Shown here: one piece after another, positions 46,062 through 57,930 of the stretch
Position numbering within the stretch: position 1 is the first letter of the stretch
Layout of the letters: each line of letters starts with the position of its first letter
NCBI GenBank assembly: GCA_002270565.1
Contig: NQMI01000125.1
Span: 27,322-91,321 of the forward strand
Origin: Stenocarpella maydis
Lineage: Eukaryota; Ascomycota; Sordariomycetes; Diaporthales; Diaporthaceae
Direction of reading: 5' to 3'
Length of the DNA: 64,000 bases
Program-made: the position numbers and the translations under genes
Notes under the pieces: generated by a model
What the model was told of the DNA's origin: nothing
Seen by the model: only the letters and a program-made list of their open reading frames with translations
The model's database searches: none

Positions 46062-48845
46062 TTGGGGTTGTTGGGGCGTGGTGTCCTCGCAAAGCTACGT
46101 CAACCTCGAGGCCGCGGTGAAGGGTATTAGTCTATGGCGGGAGGGCGTGGCTCCTGTTTCTGGCGGGACCTGCTCGTCTGAATATGGCCAACTTTCTGAT
46201 CTGAGTGGGCGGGCGGGCGGTGGACGGCTTGGTTGACAGGTCTCTGGTCGCGGACGGCCAAGGCAGGCAGGCAGGCTTGCTCCGGTTCGTGTCAAACGAA
46301 GGACAGGCCAGCAACAAATGAGAGCGAGTTCTTGTCTTGGACGTGGTGACGAGCTAGGAAAGTAGCGAAATAGGAAAGACCAAAGGAAATGAGAGAGAAA
46401 TAAATAGATAAAAAAAAAGGAGAGAAAAAGGAAAAGAGGACGGAGAGGAGGCGATATGCGAGAGGAGGCTGTGGAGGAGAGAGAGAGGCTGGAATTGGGA
46501 GACAGGAAATGGGAGACAATCGAGGGTGATGCAGGCGGCTCCTGTTACTTATAAAAATACATGGCGAGGATTTGAGTGAGTACTCTCCGCAGGAGGGAGC
46601 AGCCACTTGGAAGGGCAGGGTGCTGGACAGTGCCGTAATGGTACAGGAATGGCAACAGAAAGATGACCAGATAAGATGGAGGAGGAGGATCCGATCTGTG
46701 GAGTGGATCCTCGAGTACATGGGCCATGCAAGGTAGGTACGTACCACAACACCCTACATTATTCTACCTCCTTCTCCTACCACCCACCCCTCCCCCTGCC
46801 CCTGCTCCTGCGTCGACCTCAGTCTCGACCTCGACCTGTACCTCTCTCATGCCCTTGCAGCAAGCAGGACTCGGAAGTGGAGACGAAGGGCCATAGAGGG
46901 CAAAGGTAAGAAGAGACATGGGGGTGGACGAGTGACATGGAGACAGGCGAGCAGTCAGTCAGTCCGCGAGTCCATCAGCCAGCCAGCAAGACGGCCAGCC
47001 AGCCAGACGGAATGGGATATCGGATGGAAGATCGGATCTGAAACCAGGGTAGCTTGACGGCAGCTGCGGGTATGAAACCTGGATCGTGTGTGTGCTCGAC
47101 GGGATGCACGACAACGGGCCTCTGATATTGGCTGGCAGGTTTCGCAATGGCGTCTGTCTGGAGTTGGGCGGCTACGATGGGCCAAGGTGTGTGGGGGCCC
47201 CATGAGGCGAGGTGAGCTGGGGTTTGAGGCTCAAGGGTGCAGGTTGCAGGTTGCAGGGAAGAGCGCGCAGACTAGAGGGCTAGGACGAAGTGGAGGGCGG
47301 CTAATTCAGCAGACGTTGACGGCGTCGACGGGTGGAGCTGAGGCCCACGCAGGTTTAGCCGCAGAGAGAGGGGGCAAGAGAGAGAGAAAAAGACTGAGAG
47401 ATGCCGCTGCGAGGCACGGAGCAGGGCAGAGCTGGGGAGGGGGAGAAAAAAAAAAGAAAAAAAAACTGTGCAACCCACAAAACTGCTCCGCGCTCCGCGC
47501 TCGAGATGCCGAGTAAAGTGGCCCATGCGCCGCCCCTCAGCTGCAACAAGGTTGGTTGACAAGCAGGGGGCCAGAATCAAGACCACCATGGCAAGATCCA
47601 GAACCAGAGCGACGAAGAGGCGGCCCAGAGGAGGGTGGTCCCGGCCAGACAGACGGCGAGGTGGGAGAGCAAGTGTGTAGCAGAGTCTGGGAGAGCTGAG
47701 GGGCGGCACCGACATGGTGGAACGGCAGCCGTGTGAGCGGCCAGGCGGGCAGAGACAGGGAGGGCATGGCATGGCATGGCATGACAATTCCCGTGGCAGC
47801 CCAGAGACAGGACGGGACAGGATGGGAATAGATCAGGAAAGGAACAGAGCCGAAAGTAGAGGCCCAGGCTCGCGGCTCCAGGTGGCAGCGATCCTTGGTG
47901 CGGAGGAGGATCATCGGGACCCGCTGGGACCCCGCCAGACCCGCCTGATTCGACGGGAATACTGAAAGCAGACCGAGCAGGACAGGTACCCAGGTACACA
48001 GATACCTACCTGGTAGGGTAGAGTAGTATCCGGTGGGTACTGTGCAAGAGGCAGAGAGGGGCCAGTCTTGAGAGGTGAGAGGTGAGAGGTGAGGGCGGTC
48101 AGGGGGTCAAGACCCATGACCTCGCACTTGCCCATGCGCCAGGCGTATGCAGAGCAAGGGACTGTCATAAGTTGCCTGGGTGGATCGGGGGCAGGCACAG
48201 ATAGACAGAACAGCGAAGACAGAAAAGAAGGAAAAAAATGGCTTGGGCTGGGCAAGCCTGGGCCAGGAAGCAGAGTGGAGGGCCGAGGGCGGCGCGATGA
48301 GATTGGTTCAAAAATAGCAACCGGCAGGCGGGAAGGAGGACGAGGATGGACGAGGAGGAAGAGGAAGAAGACTGAGCGGGCAATATGGATTAGACGCAGG
48401 TGGTGACCCGGCAAGCGCCACACAGCCGCACGGCACTGTGACGTGCCGCCGACGTGCGTGGTCTTTTGCACCGGAACGCGACTGTTGCCGCGGGGCCGTG
48501 CCTTTTTTGGAGACTGGGCCTGCTGCTTCCTCATGCGCCTTGCCCCTTGCGTGCATATACCATACATGTATGTTTGTGTGTCTGTTGTTTGTTTGAATGT
48601 ACACTACTACATAGTATACATACCTAGGTATGCTATGTCGATCTGCGGCTAATTGACGACAGACGGAGAGTGCGGGACGGCAGGGGCAGGTAGGGAGGGC
48701 GGGGACGACAATTAGAGTAGAGACGACATCGGGGCCGTGCGCGCCCCCCGGCCTGTAGAAACAATGTTTGGCCAGCAGACCAGGGTCTTTCTCAAACATG
48801 GGACGGCTGCATGTCGGCATCGCACTGCACCCGCATCACCGCAGC

Positions 48846-48931
48846 AGGTGAGCAGGTGAGCAGGTGAGCAGGTGAGCAAGTGAGCAAGGCCATTCCCATG
48901 TAGGCCATTCCCGTGTAGGCCATTCCCATGT
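48846..48931. repeat. Two adjacent tandem arrays
   Basis: GTGAGCAG in about five units, then a 15 bp unit GGCCATTCCCATGTA in three units. Confidence 0.8.
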
Positions 48932-49168
48932 CACTGTCTGTCTGCATTTGCCTGCCCGCAGCATGTTCAGGGGGCAATGACGGACTTTGGACCGTGTTTG
49001 TGTGCATGTGCGCGCGTGCCTGCGCGCTTGCTGCACCCTCACCTCACCACCTCACCCCTGGGCGCTCCCTGCCTGCGCGTCAAGACAGCGTATCACGACA
49101 CGATAAGAAATTAAATGAGACGCAACGAAATGAGATGAGCACATTGGGGAAACTGAAGGGTAGCATTG

Positions 49169-49203
49169 CATGCACCCACACCCACACCCACACCCACACC
49201 CAT
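49169..49203. repeat. (CCCACA)n hexamer array
   Basis: Five to six units of CCCACA on the plus strand. Confidence 0.85.
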
Positions 49204-52200
49204 GCGAATGGAGTCATGCCTTTGTTTGTTTTGTTTTGTTTCTTTGTTTTTTTGTTTCTTTCCTTTTTGCCCGCTGGCTATGGCACAGTCTGACGATGAG
49301 GTTGAGAACTGTGCAGTGCTAGTCAATCTTGACGGTCCTAACAGAAATGCACCCCTGCTGCACTCCACGAAACTTCGCTCTGTTTTCAAAACAAAATAAG
49401 TAGAAAAAAAGACAAAAGAGGCAAGACGAGCAAGCAGGCAGGCAATCAATCAAGCAAACAGACAAACAACAAACAGACAAACACACCTGGCCGTCATCTT
49501 TAATCTTGAAGCGTGGCGCATGATTAGATGGGCTCCCATGGCCATCGTGTTCTGGTCAGCTTCCAGATTAGTCGACATGAACAGCCTCACGGCAGGAACA
49601 TGGTTGCAGTCAGAGGTGCAAGTCTCCCACATTCAACCTCCACCTTCAACCTTCAACCATTTACCTTTTGGGGCGCAAGGCGGCGCTAGACTGGCCTACC
49701 AGCTTTGTGCTGCAGTGGGCACTCACGGTACCCACAGTACCTGGGTATACGCATCCGTACTCCCCACTTACTATACCACCTCAGGTACCTACGTGTAGGG
49801 TGTGCCTGGACGAGGACGGTGCGAATGGGAGCAGGACGGACCCGGCCCCTCGCTGCCGCTTCTCTTTGGCAGCATCCTGCAGGCGCGCGTCTAAAAATTC
49901 ATTAATGTACCCTACATCCATTTCCATGGGGCAGGTTACATGCATACCGGCCCATGTAGTCGTCGCAGTGCAGGTACATGGTGCAGGTACAAACCAACCA
50001 AACCCAGAACGGTCTGGTCTGGGCTGTGCACTATTTTTGGGGCAGCCAACCAACAGGAACCACGAGCCCCACCTGGCCACCCCAGCAGACCTCATCTGGT
50101 TCCCCTGCTGTTGGTTGACCTTGCCGTTCAGTCTTTTCGTGCGCTCACTTCTTCTTGTTGTTGTTGGTGTTTGTGTTGTTGGTCGTCGTGTTGTACCGCC
50201 TTCGAGACATGCAAGGCTTTCTGTGTCGGGACTCGACAGCTCGCACACCGCGTCCTCACAACCCTCAGTGCTCTCGGTGCCCCTTACTCCGTCTCAGGGT
50301 CAACAGCTCTTCCCGGCGCATGCCACCTCATTCATCCACCTCACCTCATCTCATCTTGTCCTATTTCGCCTTATGCCGGCTCATCCAACTGATCCAACGT
50401 TGGCAATAATCACCCCTCATAATAACACTTCATCCCTCGTGGCGTCAGCTTCCAATGCCGCCCAGTGCCTCCCGCGCCCCATCTCGCTCGCTTGAACTCG
50501 ACTCTCGACTGGATAAGCACTAATCGTTCCTACTTCGCCTCCACCTCTCGCCTTGACCTGTGCATTGAGCTAAGCATGCGCAACAGAGGCACCGCTTGTT
50601 TCATCAGCCACCAACGCTCGCCCACATCTCCATATCTCCATCTCTCCGGCCGTTGGCCACCGTTGTCCACAGCCAGCCCAGGCCAGACCCCAGCCGTGGC
50701 CTGAATTGCCGCGTTGCTCCCCCAAGACGCACCGTCAAGCATGTGCTGCCCCTCGGTCGACATCCGCACTCGTTGCCTCCCGGATCGCTTCGACACCATG
50801 GGCCCCGTTCCCCCATGGGATACCGTCAGTAAAAGTGCTGCAGCATTCCAGCCTCGCCTCGAAAAACCCACCTAGCCATCTCCTGCGGACCGACGCCCGC
50901 CGACTTGATCAGTCACGCACTGGGGCTAGCCAGGCCGAATCAGACCAGGTTAATCTATCTGTATCGGCACCTCAATCCCTGGGCCCGCCTCGTTGGCCTG
51001 TGACGCGGTCTTTTCCATCCAGATCTCGCTGGACTCGACCTATGTTTCGGCCACCCACACGACTTTCTTTAGCAACCGCAACTGTCTCCAGGGTCTTTCC
51101 CCACAACCAAGTCATATAGGGCTGGAACTGGCCGCGGCCACCCAACGGCCCCTCTGTCCTCCGAGTAGGGGGCCATGCCCGAGCAGGGGGGATACTGCCT
51201 AATCGATGCGGCCCAGCAAGCGGGTGCAGTTGTTTCGAAACAACCACTCAACCGCCCATGTCTATTTATGTTTCCCACGTGACCTCATGGCTCCGGCTCT
51301 TAACCGTTCCGGCTATTGCATGCAGTGATGATGCTCGAGGCCGGACTTGTCCTGGCCGTGGACGCAACACTGACTTCAGAAAGTTGCCTCATCCTCGGGG
51401 CAAAATTGTTTCACTCTGCCCACCCTTCAACACTGATTGCATCATGTCATGCCCGTCCCCCGCACACCCCGTTCCTCTTCCCCCGTTGATACTAGTGGTC
51501 TCAGCTATACTGACTGCAGAGCTGCGGAAGACCTGTCTTCGGCCGAGGACCTAACCGCCATCACCAACAGGTTGTGACGCATCCTCGGGATCTGAGCGGG
51601 TCGAGGCGGTGTAGCTGCTGCCAGCTGAATTGCATGCTCATGTGGACCTAACGTGGCCGTTTTACTTCTCTTGGCCACGCCTCGGGACACCCAGGTGCGA
51701 ACGAACCACTCTGTGGCTTGAAGCGTAATGATGCGACTCCTGTCCGCGCCCCTTCCGGCTTGCAGTCAGGCGTTCCCTTGGACCAGATGGATGACCACAG
51801 GGCTTCACAGTGAGAGAGTCTTGAGTATTGGTCAACCAAAATCTTCGGAAATCAGGCCTCTTGCATCGCCCCTCGCGCACTCGGTCATTGTGGTCACTAT
51901 ACATTCATTCTCACTTCTCGCCCAAATGCTACCGCTTGCGGCATCTGAGCCAGGGTCACGGCCACTGGTGAATTGATGAGTAGAGGTGCCTTGTGGTAAC
52001 TATATGAGGCGTGATCCCGTGTGCTCTTGAATCCCGACTGCCTTGAACTTCCGAATATCAGCACGAAAGCAGTGAAACCGAACTGAGAATGCCCTACTAT
52101 GCCGCCCCAGATGAAGGTAACACGGGCACCGTTTATATCGACTAGGTCTGTAATGCCCAGAAGATGTGAATCTAACTGACAAGCCCCCGCTACAGTGCTT

Positions 52201-53854
52201 GGGGGACGACGCATGGAATGCCACATGTGTATCTGGGGCGCTCATGGAAACCAAAGGATCAGGCGAAGGAACAATGGAGGACCTGACACAAAGCAGGCCG
52301 CATTGGAGGAGGCGTCGGGTGTGAGATGCAACCACGAGACTGGAAAGGAAGCACGAACAAAATCGAGGCGTCGAGGTGCGGCCAATTGGAGAATGAAGCC
52401 CTGTGAGTGGCCTTTTTATACCTGAATCATAGTTCTCACGCATGAAGCTGATCTAACCAGAGTTTCGGTTCGATCTAGGCGGCCCAGATGACCGTAATTT
52501 GGACTTCACCCAATAGGAGCTGCAATCGAGAATGCCAGCGTGGCATGGCGATGGTGTTGTGACATGTGAGTGAACTTCACCGTTCATTGACTCAATTGCA
52601 TATATCTCCCCTGGCGCACTTGGTCAGGTCACTCGAAACTAGAACCATTTGTCCAGGAGACCGTGTCAAGGGGATGGATTTGGCCTCCTTTAATTTAACT
52701 ATCTCACAGACGGCCGCTTGGGATTGGAATCAGAAGAGACTCTCCCAAGTCACGACCCGGAAGATATGGGTAATACGTCCCGACTGTGAGTTTAAGTAAG
52801 CAGGTACATATGAGATGAGAACAACCCCCAGAGGCCACAGCCAGCTGCCGCCAACATTCGGTCGCTCCTTGCGCCCCATATCCCTATGCTGTTAAAGGAG
52901 GGTCGAGGTCAACGGATGTAACGGGTGTTGCGCGCATCCACGACACAGTACTTGTTCAGCATTTCAATCTCCATTCCATCCGTTCGAGTTCTCCGCATCT
53001 CTTCCAGGCTTTGCGGAGTCTATATAGTACGACAGGGGTCCATGACACAGATATTAGCCGTGCAAGGGCATTTAGCCTAAGTGGCTCAGCCGTTTGTGTG
53101 GTTCGCCAAGGAAGAACTGCCGCGATCCACCTTATACACCGTACCCTGTGAGCAACCCCAGACCATCCGATCTCTTATGGAACATGTTTCCTTCAGGACT
53201 GAGTATTCGAGACTTCTGGTCGGGACTGACATGGCTTCATGTAGGGGGATTTAGATGGCTCGGCTCGTCCCACCGCTGCTGCATTGCCGTCACGTTGCAT
53301 AACCTGGTGTCCGTGGCAGTTGTCGTCTGACTGAGCCCAATCCCGTGGGACCACCAGTTTACCGGTACAAATAAGCCGTGCGCTTGCCAGGATAGCACTG
53401 CAGATGAAGGAATGGGCCGGCATGCGATTGCAGGGCTCGTTTACCCCTCATCCTTGACCCGGGGGCGAGGTAAGCACTTGGGATCATCTTTTGCCAGAAA
53501 GTTTACCTGGACCGAGACCTGGGAAGACGAGGACAAATCCTAGCGACAGAGATCAGGATTTGATTGGCACGGTTGATCGAACAGGCGCTGGTCTGGAGCA
53601 TGTTGCATGGCCTGGGAGGAGAAAGGCGGTTGCATTTGCTGCGGAGACAACGCCTCTAAATCCAGCGGACAACAGCCGGTTGAATTTAAAAGACCTCGTC
53701 ACTCCCAGTGAGCCCTCCAGACATATCCATCTTATCTGCAGAAGCCTCGCGCTCCAAGATTGGGTTGTATTGTGCTCTCCCTTTGCCTTCGTGCACGTAC
53801 TGTTCCTCCTCACCCCAAGAATCACCAGTGTCCTCCAACTGCCTAATTCCGACA

Positions 53855-56240
53855 ATGGGCACCGCGGCTATTTACGATGCAGCCCTGCACAGGCGGGAGG
53901 CCCTGATGGGCGCGAGTGGCCCTGCAGCACTTGTGAAGAACGGTCGCGTGTTTGCTATTGCTGCCTTTGCCTGTATCGGTGGCGTGCTCTATGGATATAA
54001 CCAGGGGATGTTCTCGGGAGTCCTGGCGATGCCGAGCTTCCAGCAGCGCAAGTCTTGTCCCTGGGCCCCGCGGAGCGCGCCTGCCGTTTTTGACGGGCGA
54101 AGGAGAGTACTGACCTTTGTGCACAGATATGGGAGAGTACGATCCAATCGACCCCAAAGCAGACCAGACCAAGAAGGGGTGGCTCACTGCCATTCTCGAG
54201 CTCGGTGCGTGGCTGGGGACCCTGCTTTCTGGGTTTCTTGCCGAGGCCATCTCCAGAAAGTACGGAATTCTCGTCGCCGTGACTGTGTTCGTCATCGGGG
54301 TGGTCATCCAGATCACAGCCGTTACCGGAGCCGGTCACAACAGGTCAGTTCAACCGCCTCCCTCTCCTCTGGTCAATAAAGAGAGCTCTAGATGTTCATG
54401 CCTGTTCTGCCTTGTACCGGCCCAGTCACGGTCCTCTCTGGTTGCAGTTGTTGAGATGGGCTACGGATTGGAAGCGTCCATCCCACTTTGAAACTCGACA
54501 GCATCGAGACTTGATTAAAAGACTGACATCGGCTTATAGTATTCTTGCGGGACGCTTTATCACTGGTATGGTAAGCAGCGTCCAGACACTACTATCCTAA
54601 CCCCGCCAAGAGGCATATCCCCCCTTTGAGCCTGCTCCTCAGAGGTCCCGTTTGGCTTGCAGATTTCTAGACAAGCTATGGCTACCCAACATCCCCTTCC
54701 TCCCTGAATTTATATGGAACTGCTTGATCACTTCCTTGGTCCTTGATTACTAATCCTGGATGATAGGGGGTGGGTTCGATGGCCATGATCGTGCCCATCT
54801 ACAACTCGGAGGTCGCACCACCAGAGATCCGCGGCGCCCTTGTATCGTTACAACAGCTGGCCATCTGCTTCGGCATAATGATTTCCTTCTGGATTGACTA
54901 CGGAACAAACTATATTGGAGGAACGAGCATCGAGACCCAGAGCGACGCGGCATGGCTGACACCCATCTGTCTTCAGATCGCCCCGGCTCTGGTTCTCTTT
55001 TTCGGAATGCTGTTTATGCCATTTTCCCCAAGATGGCTGGTACATCATGGCCGTGAGGACGAGGCCCGCCGCGTGCTCGCCCGGCTCCGTGCACTGCCTG
55101 CAGACCACGAACTAGTCGAGCTCGAGTTCCTGGAGATCAAGGCACAGAGCTTGTTCGAGAAACGGACAGTTGCGGAGAAGTTCCCCCACCTGAGGGAGCA
55201 GACGGCGTGGAACACTTTCAAACTACAATTCGTGGCCATCAAGAGCCTTTTCCAAACAAAGGCCATGTTCAGGCGAGTGATTGTGGCCACCGTCACAATG
55301 GCGTTCCAGCAATGGACAGGTATCAACGTAGGTTGCCGTCCAATCCTGAACCCACCCATTTCTAACTCGAGATTCCCCGTTTACTGACGTATGCAGGCTG
55401 TTCTCTACTGTACGTACAAGCTTCCGTTGCATGCCCATTTTGGATCCGCACGTCTTATGAATTCTTGGAACCGAGCCATATATGCGCAACCCGGGCACTG
55501 AAGGGTGAAGATATTAACATCACTTGTCAATTGCAGATGCTCCTACAATATTCCAACAGCTCGGCCTCGACTCCACCGAGACATCTTTGCTCGCCACGGG
55601 GGTTGTTGGCATCGCCATGTTCTTGGCCACCATACCTGCTGTCCTTTACGTCGATCGTGTCGGGCGCAAGCCGGTCCTAGCGACTGGAGCGGTCGGCATG
55701 GCTACCTGCCACATCATCATCGCCGTCATCATCGCCAAGAACCGCACTCAATGGGAGACCCAAGCGGCGGCCGGATGGGCGGCCGTCGTATTTGTGTGGG
55801 TCTTTGTCATATGTTTCGGTTACTCCTGGGGCCCTTGCGCTTGGATTCTCGTCGCCGAGATCTGGCCCTTGTCTGCGCGGCCCTACGGCGTGAGCTTGGG
55901 GGCGAGCAGTAATTGGATGAATAACTTCATTGTCGGCCAAGTCACGCCGGATATGCTGTCAGCTATGCCGTACGGCACATACATCTTATTCGGCCTGCTG
56001 ACATACCTCGGGGCTGTTTTCATCTGGTTCTTTGTCCCCGAGACAAAGCGACTAACGCTGGAAGAGATGGATATAATCTTTGGCAGTGAAGGCACCGCGC
56101 AGGCGGACTCCGAGAGGATGAACGAGATCAACATCGAAATCGGATTAACCAGGGTGTTGCGAGCCGGCGGCTCTAGTGCTGGGGAGGAGAGAGACCCGGA
56201 GAAGGAAAAGATCACAGAGAATGTGGAGGCTGCTCATTGA
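53855..56240 (+). CDS. MFS sugar transporter (hexose porter family)
   Basis: Plasma-membrane sugar porter of 572 residues. Exons are 53855-54047, 54127-54343, 54540-54570, 54767-55327, 55397-55409 and 55537-56240. Landmarks: GVLYGYNQGMFSGVLAMPSFQQ|HMGEYDP; SRKYG after helix 2; ILAGRFITGM|GVGSMAMIVPIYNSEVAPPEIRGALVS; FSPRWLVHHGREDEARRVLARLR; TMAFQQWTGIN|AVLY|YAPTIFQQLGL; DRVGRKPVLATG; VPETKRLTLEEMD. Twelve membrane segments fit, and the C-terminal tail is short, unlike glucose sensors with long tails. Intron 1 starts with GC (GCAAGT); no GT donor gives the right phase. Exon 3 is 31 nt and exon 5 is only 13 nt (it encodes AVLY), but both are needed to restore family motifs. The substrate cannot be told from sequence. 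Confidence 0.92.
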
Positions 56241-56870
56241 AGTATCGCGGTTAGCATGAATTTCACCACATGCACAACCATCCGGAAATGCTACTGGACT
56301 CATGGTGTCTCAGTAGGTTGCTAGTGTGGTATGGGGGCCTGACTAACTATGTATCTTGCGGGTTGCCAGCGCGAAAGTAAAATGTCTTGTTTTTTCCAGA
56401 CAGGCGTTTAATATAGAGCACCGCAACCTTTGGAGAGCATGAAATAGTTATTATACATTCTTATATCGCAATCAATCACTCTGGCTTTTCCATACCAGCT
56501 GGTGATGTGCCATAGCTAGCATTCCACATTACAGTACCTACGGAGTGACACAACATACCTGACATGTGAACTGAGCATTCTACTTTGATGTTGGCAGTCG
56601 GTCTTGGAAACAGTTTCCATATACAACACGGCGTCTCGTAACGATGTTCCCTGTCCACATTGTGGCGCCTCTGTAAAATAGCCCAACAATTCATTTCGCA
56701 AACGGTTTTCTCGTATATGCTTATTGATGCTATCTATCTAGAATTGTCTATAAACGGCATCCTAACACACCCTAGGCTTAGACGGTTTGCTAAAACCTTC
56801 GGCTTCTAATTAGTTTATGGGAGAACCCTAACTTAGAGGGCCGAGGGCCTGGTAAGGGGGGCTGTCTCTC

Positions 56871-57000
56871 TGGGTACGTGGAGGGCCTTTTGTCTTGGTA
56901 TGCGGAGGTCCCTCCCCTGGGTGTGCAGAGAGCCCTCTTTTGGGTATATGGAGGGCTTTCTTCTAGGCGCGTGGAGGCCCTTACTAGGTGGCGTGGAGGG
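56871..57000. repeat. Degenerate tandem array, period about 22-25 bp
   Basis: Five to six units of the form GGGTACGTGGAGGGCCTTTT, each beginning GGTA/GGTG and centred on TGGAGGGC. It is GC-rich and bordered by AT-rich DNA on the left and by an AGCGAGCGGAGTGAGTGA stretch on the right, which looks like a transposon remnant edge. Confidence 0.7.
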
Positions 57001-57627
57001 GGTTTGCCGGAGGAGCGAGCGGAGTGAGTGATGAAGGCGAACCGCCTCGACGCCTATCTCAGCCGTAGAACCTAGGTGACTTGGACGAATAGCTCCCAGG
57101 GCCCCGACAGGGGCTTCCCACCTGGTACACAAACAGACGGGGCTCTTCCAAAACCTCCGGTTTATGATACCGTGCTCGGGATAAATAGGGGTCATCAGTT
57201 ACAGCTTTTTCCGTCAGCCCCAGCCACACGCATCACTGGCCAGTGCCAATCCTATCCTCCCTTTTCTTGCTCATTAGTCCCAGAGGCAAGCTTGACCAGC
57301 CCCAAGAGCTTTTACTGGTGTTAGCTCGCACAAATTAGCCAAGTCAGCCCGCAGTCTCGCTTGTTTCCTCCTCACCACTGTTCCACCATTTCCCAAGGCC
57401 CACCGCCAGTTGCCACCTTCATAGATGACTGTCTTGAGCGCGAGTTGGCACCACAGAGCAGTTACACAAAGGGTATATGTATACCTAGGTATATAATGGG
57501 GACAGTACTGCCCAAAAGCACAGAGTCATCGCTGTTAACGGTGGTAGGTGCCAGAGCTGAGCAACTGAATCATTTGCGTCCAGACAAAGCTGCCATTGCT
57601 GAAGCAATACTATTTTTACTCGTGCCA

Positions 57628-57650
57628 AAAAAAAAAAAAAAAAAAAAAAA
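57628..57650. repeat. Poly(A) run
   Basis: About 23 A on the plus strand between convergent genes. Confidence 0.85.
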
Positions 57651-57930
57651 GAGCCTTCGTGGGCCCGGCCGGTGGCAATGCTCATTGCTCACGTGGGGTC
57701 TGCTAAAGTGCAAAAGTCATAAGCAAGTTCCTAGACTGAGACTATTTGAGTATGGAAATGCGAGCAACGATTGCAAGTTTATGGCTATCACCCTTCACTC
57801 AGGCTCTCGTAAACTGATACAGACATTGCTTATTTGTCTCTGCCAAAGTCTACGAGGCGTTGTTGACTCATATCCCCGGGCCGTCTTGAGCACGACAACA
57901 GAAATCAGCGGTGCGACGCTACAAACAAAC

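Larger units (their letters stand above)
46062..53854. other. Gene-poor 7.8 kb interval (divergent promoters, simple repeats)
   Basis: I find no supportable gene. Open frames on both strands are short or of biased composition and no pair joins through plausible introns into a known fold. Contents: (GCATG)n at 47764-47786; a 14 bp palindrome CATACCTAGGTATG at 48619-48632; (GTGAGCAG)n at 48846-48885; GGCCATTCCCATGTA three times at about 48889-48931; (CCCACA)n at 49169-49203; GGTACC motif clusters at 47981-48017 and 49728-49797. Such lengths upstream of regulator genes often hold long leaders or noncoding RNAs, which cannot be called from sequence alone. Confidence 0.5.
56241..57930. other. Intergenic with a repeat remnant
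   Basis: Convergent 3' flanks. It contains the 23 bp tandem array at 56871-57000, the palindrome TATACCTAGGTATA at 57480-57493 and a poly(A) run at 57628-57650. No gene recognised. Confidence 0.45.

Noticed and set aside
51550..53490. Possible decayed genes in the gene-poor interval
   Set aside because: No conserved motif in any frame; the many short frames show no continuity through plausible introns.
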